Of a DNA stretch of 6,153 nt, positions 6,057 through 6,153 are shown piece by piece. Position 1 is the stretch's first letter; every line of letters begins with the position of its first letter. Origin of the DNA: Butyricicoccus sp. Lineage in GTDB: Bacteria > Bacillota > Clostridia > Oscillospirales > Butyricicoccaceae. A model generated the notes under the pieces. That model did no database searches, was not told where the DNA came from, and saw only the letters and a program-made list of their open reading frames with translations. The stretch is from NCBI GenBank assembly GCA_031293105.1, contig JAUMSA010000128.1, positions 1 through 6,153 of the forward strand. Direction: 5' to 3'. Both the position numbers and the translations under genes were made by a program.

Positions 6057-6066
6057 GACTATAGTC
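6057..6066. repeat. 10-bp palindrome GACTATAGTC
   Basis: A perfect palindrome with no spacer, between the subterminal hairpin and the inward promoter. It could be a protein-binding site or a minor part of the element's end. No function is assigned. Confidence 0.5.
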
Positions 6067-6071
6067 GATAC

Positions 6072-6101
6072 TGCAGAAAGAAAAACTCCCTTTGCTATAA
6101 T
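6072..6101 (+). promoter_or_regulatory. Extended -10 promoter reading toward the right edge
   Basis: A perfect TATAAT at 6096-6101 is preceded by TGC, forming an extended -10. The best -35 candidate, TGCAGA at 6072-6077 with an 18-bp spacer, is weak. Transcription would begin near 6108, downstream of the left arm of the inverted repeat described next. Confidence 0.7.
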
Positions 6102-6142
6102 GGAAGTGCGGTCTGCCAACTGCATAAGCCAAGCAAAGGGAG
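6086..6142 (+). promoter_or_regulatory. Inverted repeat able to sequester the ribosome binding site in read-in transcripts
   Basis: CTCCCTTTGCT (6086-6096) is the exact complement of AGCAAAGGGAG (6132-6142), and the right arm contains most of the AAAGGGAGG ribosome binding site. RNA entering from upstream would carry both arms and hide the site. RNA started at the internal promoter lacks the left arm and leaves it open. This is the logic described for read-in protection in IS10 and IS200. Confidence 0.7.
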
Positions 6143-6153
6143 GTCATTCGGAG

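Larger units (their letters stand above)
6014..6153 (+). mobile_element. Putative left end of an IS200/IS605-type insertion sequence, continuing past the window
   Basis: No coding region is seen in these last 140 bases, but several features fit a left end of this class: a subterminal perfect hairpin (6026-6048), a promoter pointing inward (TATAAT at 6096-6101), a hairpin over the ribosome binding site, and AAAGGGAGG (6135-6143) placed to serve a start codon at about 6154. The base composition is more AT-rich than the genes before it. The exact border is a guess: TTAC at 6010-6013 is the kind of short target seen for IS608. The transposase itself is not in the window. Alternatively, this is the regulated leader of an ordinary chromosomal gene. 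Confidence 0.5.

Noticed and set aside
1..6153. CRISPR arrays, tRNA or rRNA genes, phage attachment sites
   Set aside because: No regularly spaced repeats, cloverleaf-like sequence with CCA end, or rRNA signature was seen on either strand.

Overview
The window looks like chromosomal DNA from a GC-rich member of the Clostridia, probably an Oscillospiraceae/Ruminococcaceae-type gut Firmicute. This is inferred from strong AGGAGG-type ribosome binding sites, Firmicute-style extended -10 promoters, GC-rich third codon positions, and the families present: MepR/MepA-like regulator and pumps, and a Tet(M)-like factor carrying a YacP/Rae1-like domain. No single marker gene fixes the genus. All supported genes lie on the + strand.

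Region 1 (2-3180) is an efflux operon. It begins with a MarR-family regulator whose 5' end is cut off by the window edge. The regulator overlaps by 35 nt with a first MATE-family multidrug transporter. After a 10-nt gap comes a second, divergent MATE transporter of exactly the same length (452 aa). A rho-independent terminator overlaps the last codons of the second transporter. The layout resembles MepR-MepA systems, with the pump doubled.

Region 2 (3179-6011) is a single-gene unit. Its promoter starts inside the T-run of the preceding terminator. It drives an 857-aa translation GTPase of the EF-G/Tet(M) ribosomal-protection family. The C-terminus carries a long linker and a NYN nuclease domain that matches YacP/Rae1, the ribosome A-site mRNA endonuclease of Bacillus. 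The tip loop of domain IV does not carry the Tet(M) Ser-Pro-Val residues, so the usual tetracycline-resistance label is doubtful. A role in ribosome rescue or mRNA quality control is a serious alternative. After the TGA stop the same reading frame stays open for 45 more codons that look protein-coding (5813-5950). A strong terminator follows at 5979-6011.

Region 3 (6012-6153) is more AT-rich and has the layout of the left end of an IS200/IS605-type insertion sequence whose transposase would start just past the window. It has a subterminal 10-bp hairpin, an extended -10 promoter, and an 11-bp inverted repeat. That repeat can hide the ribosome binding site only in transcripts that read in from outside the element.

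Taken together, an efflux operon sits next to a ribosome-acting fusion protein, and a possible mobile element lies just behind the latter's terminator. The most notable object is the fusion of an EF-G-like A-site factor to a Rae1-like A-site nuclease in one polypeptide.
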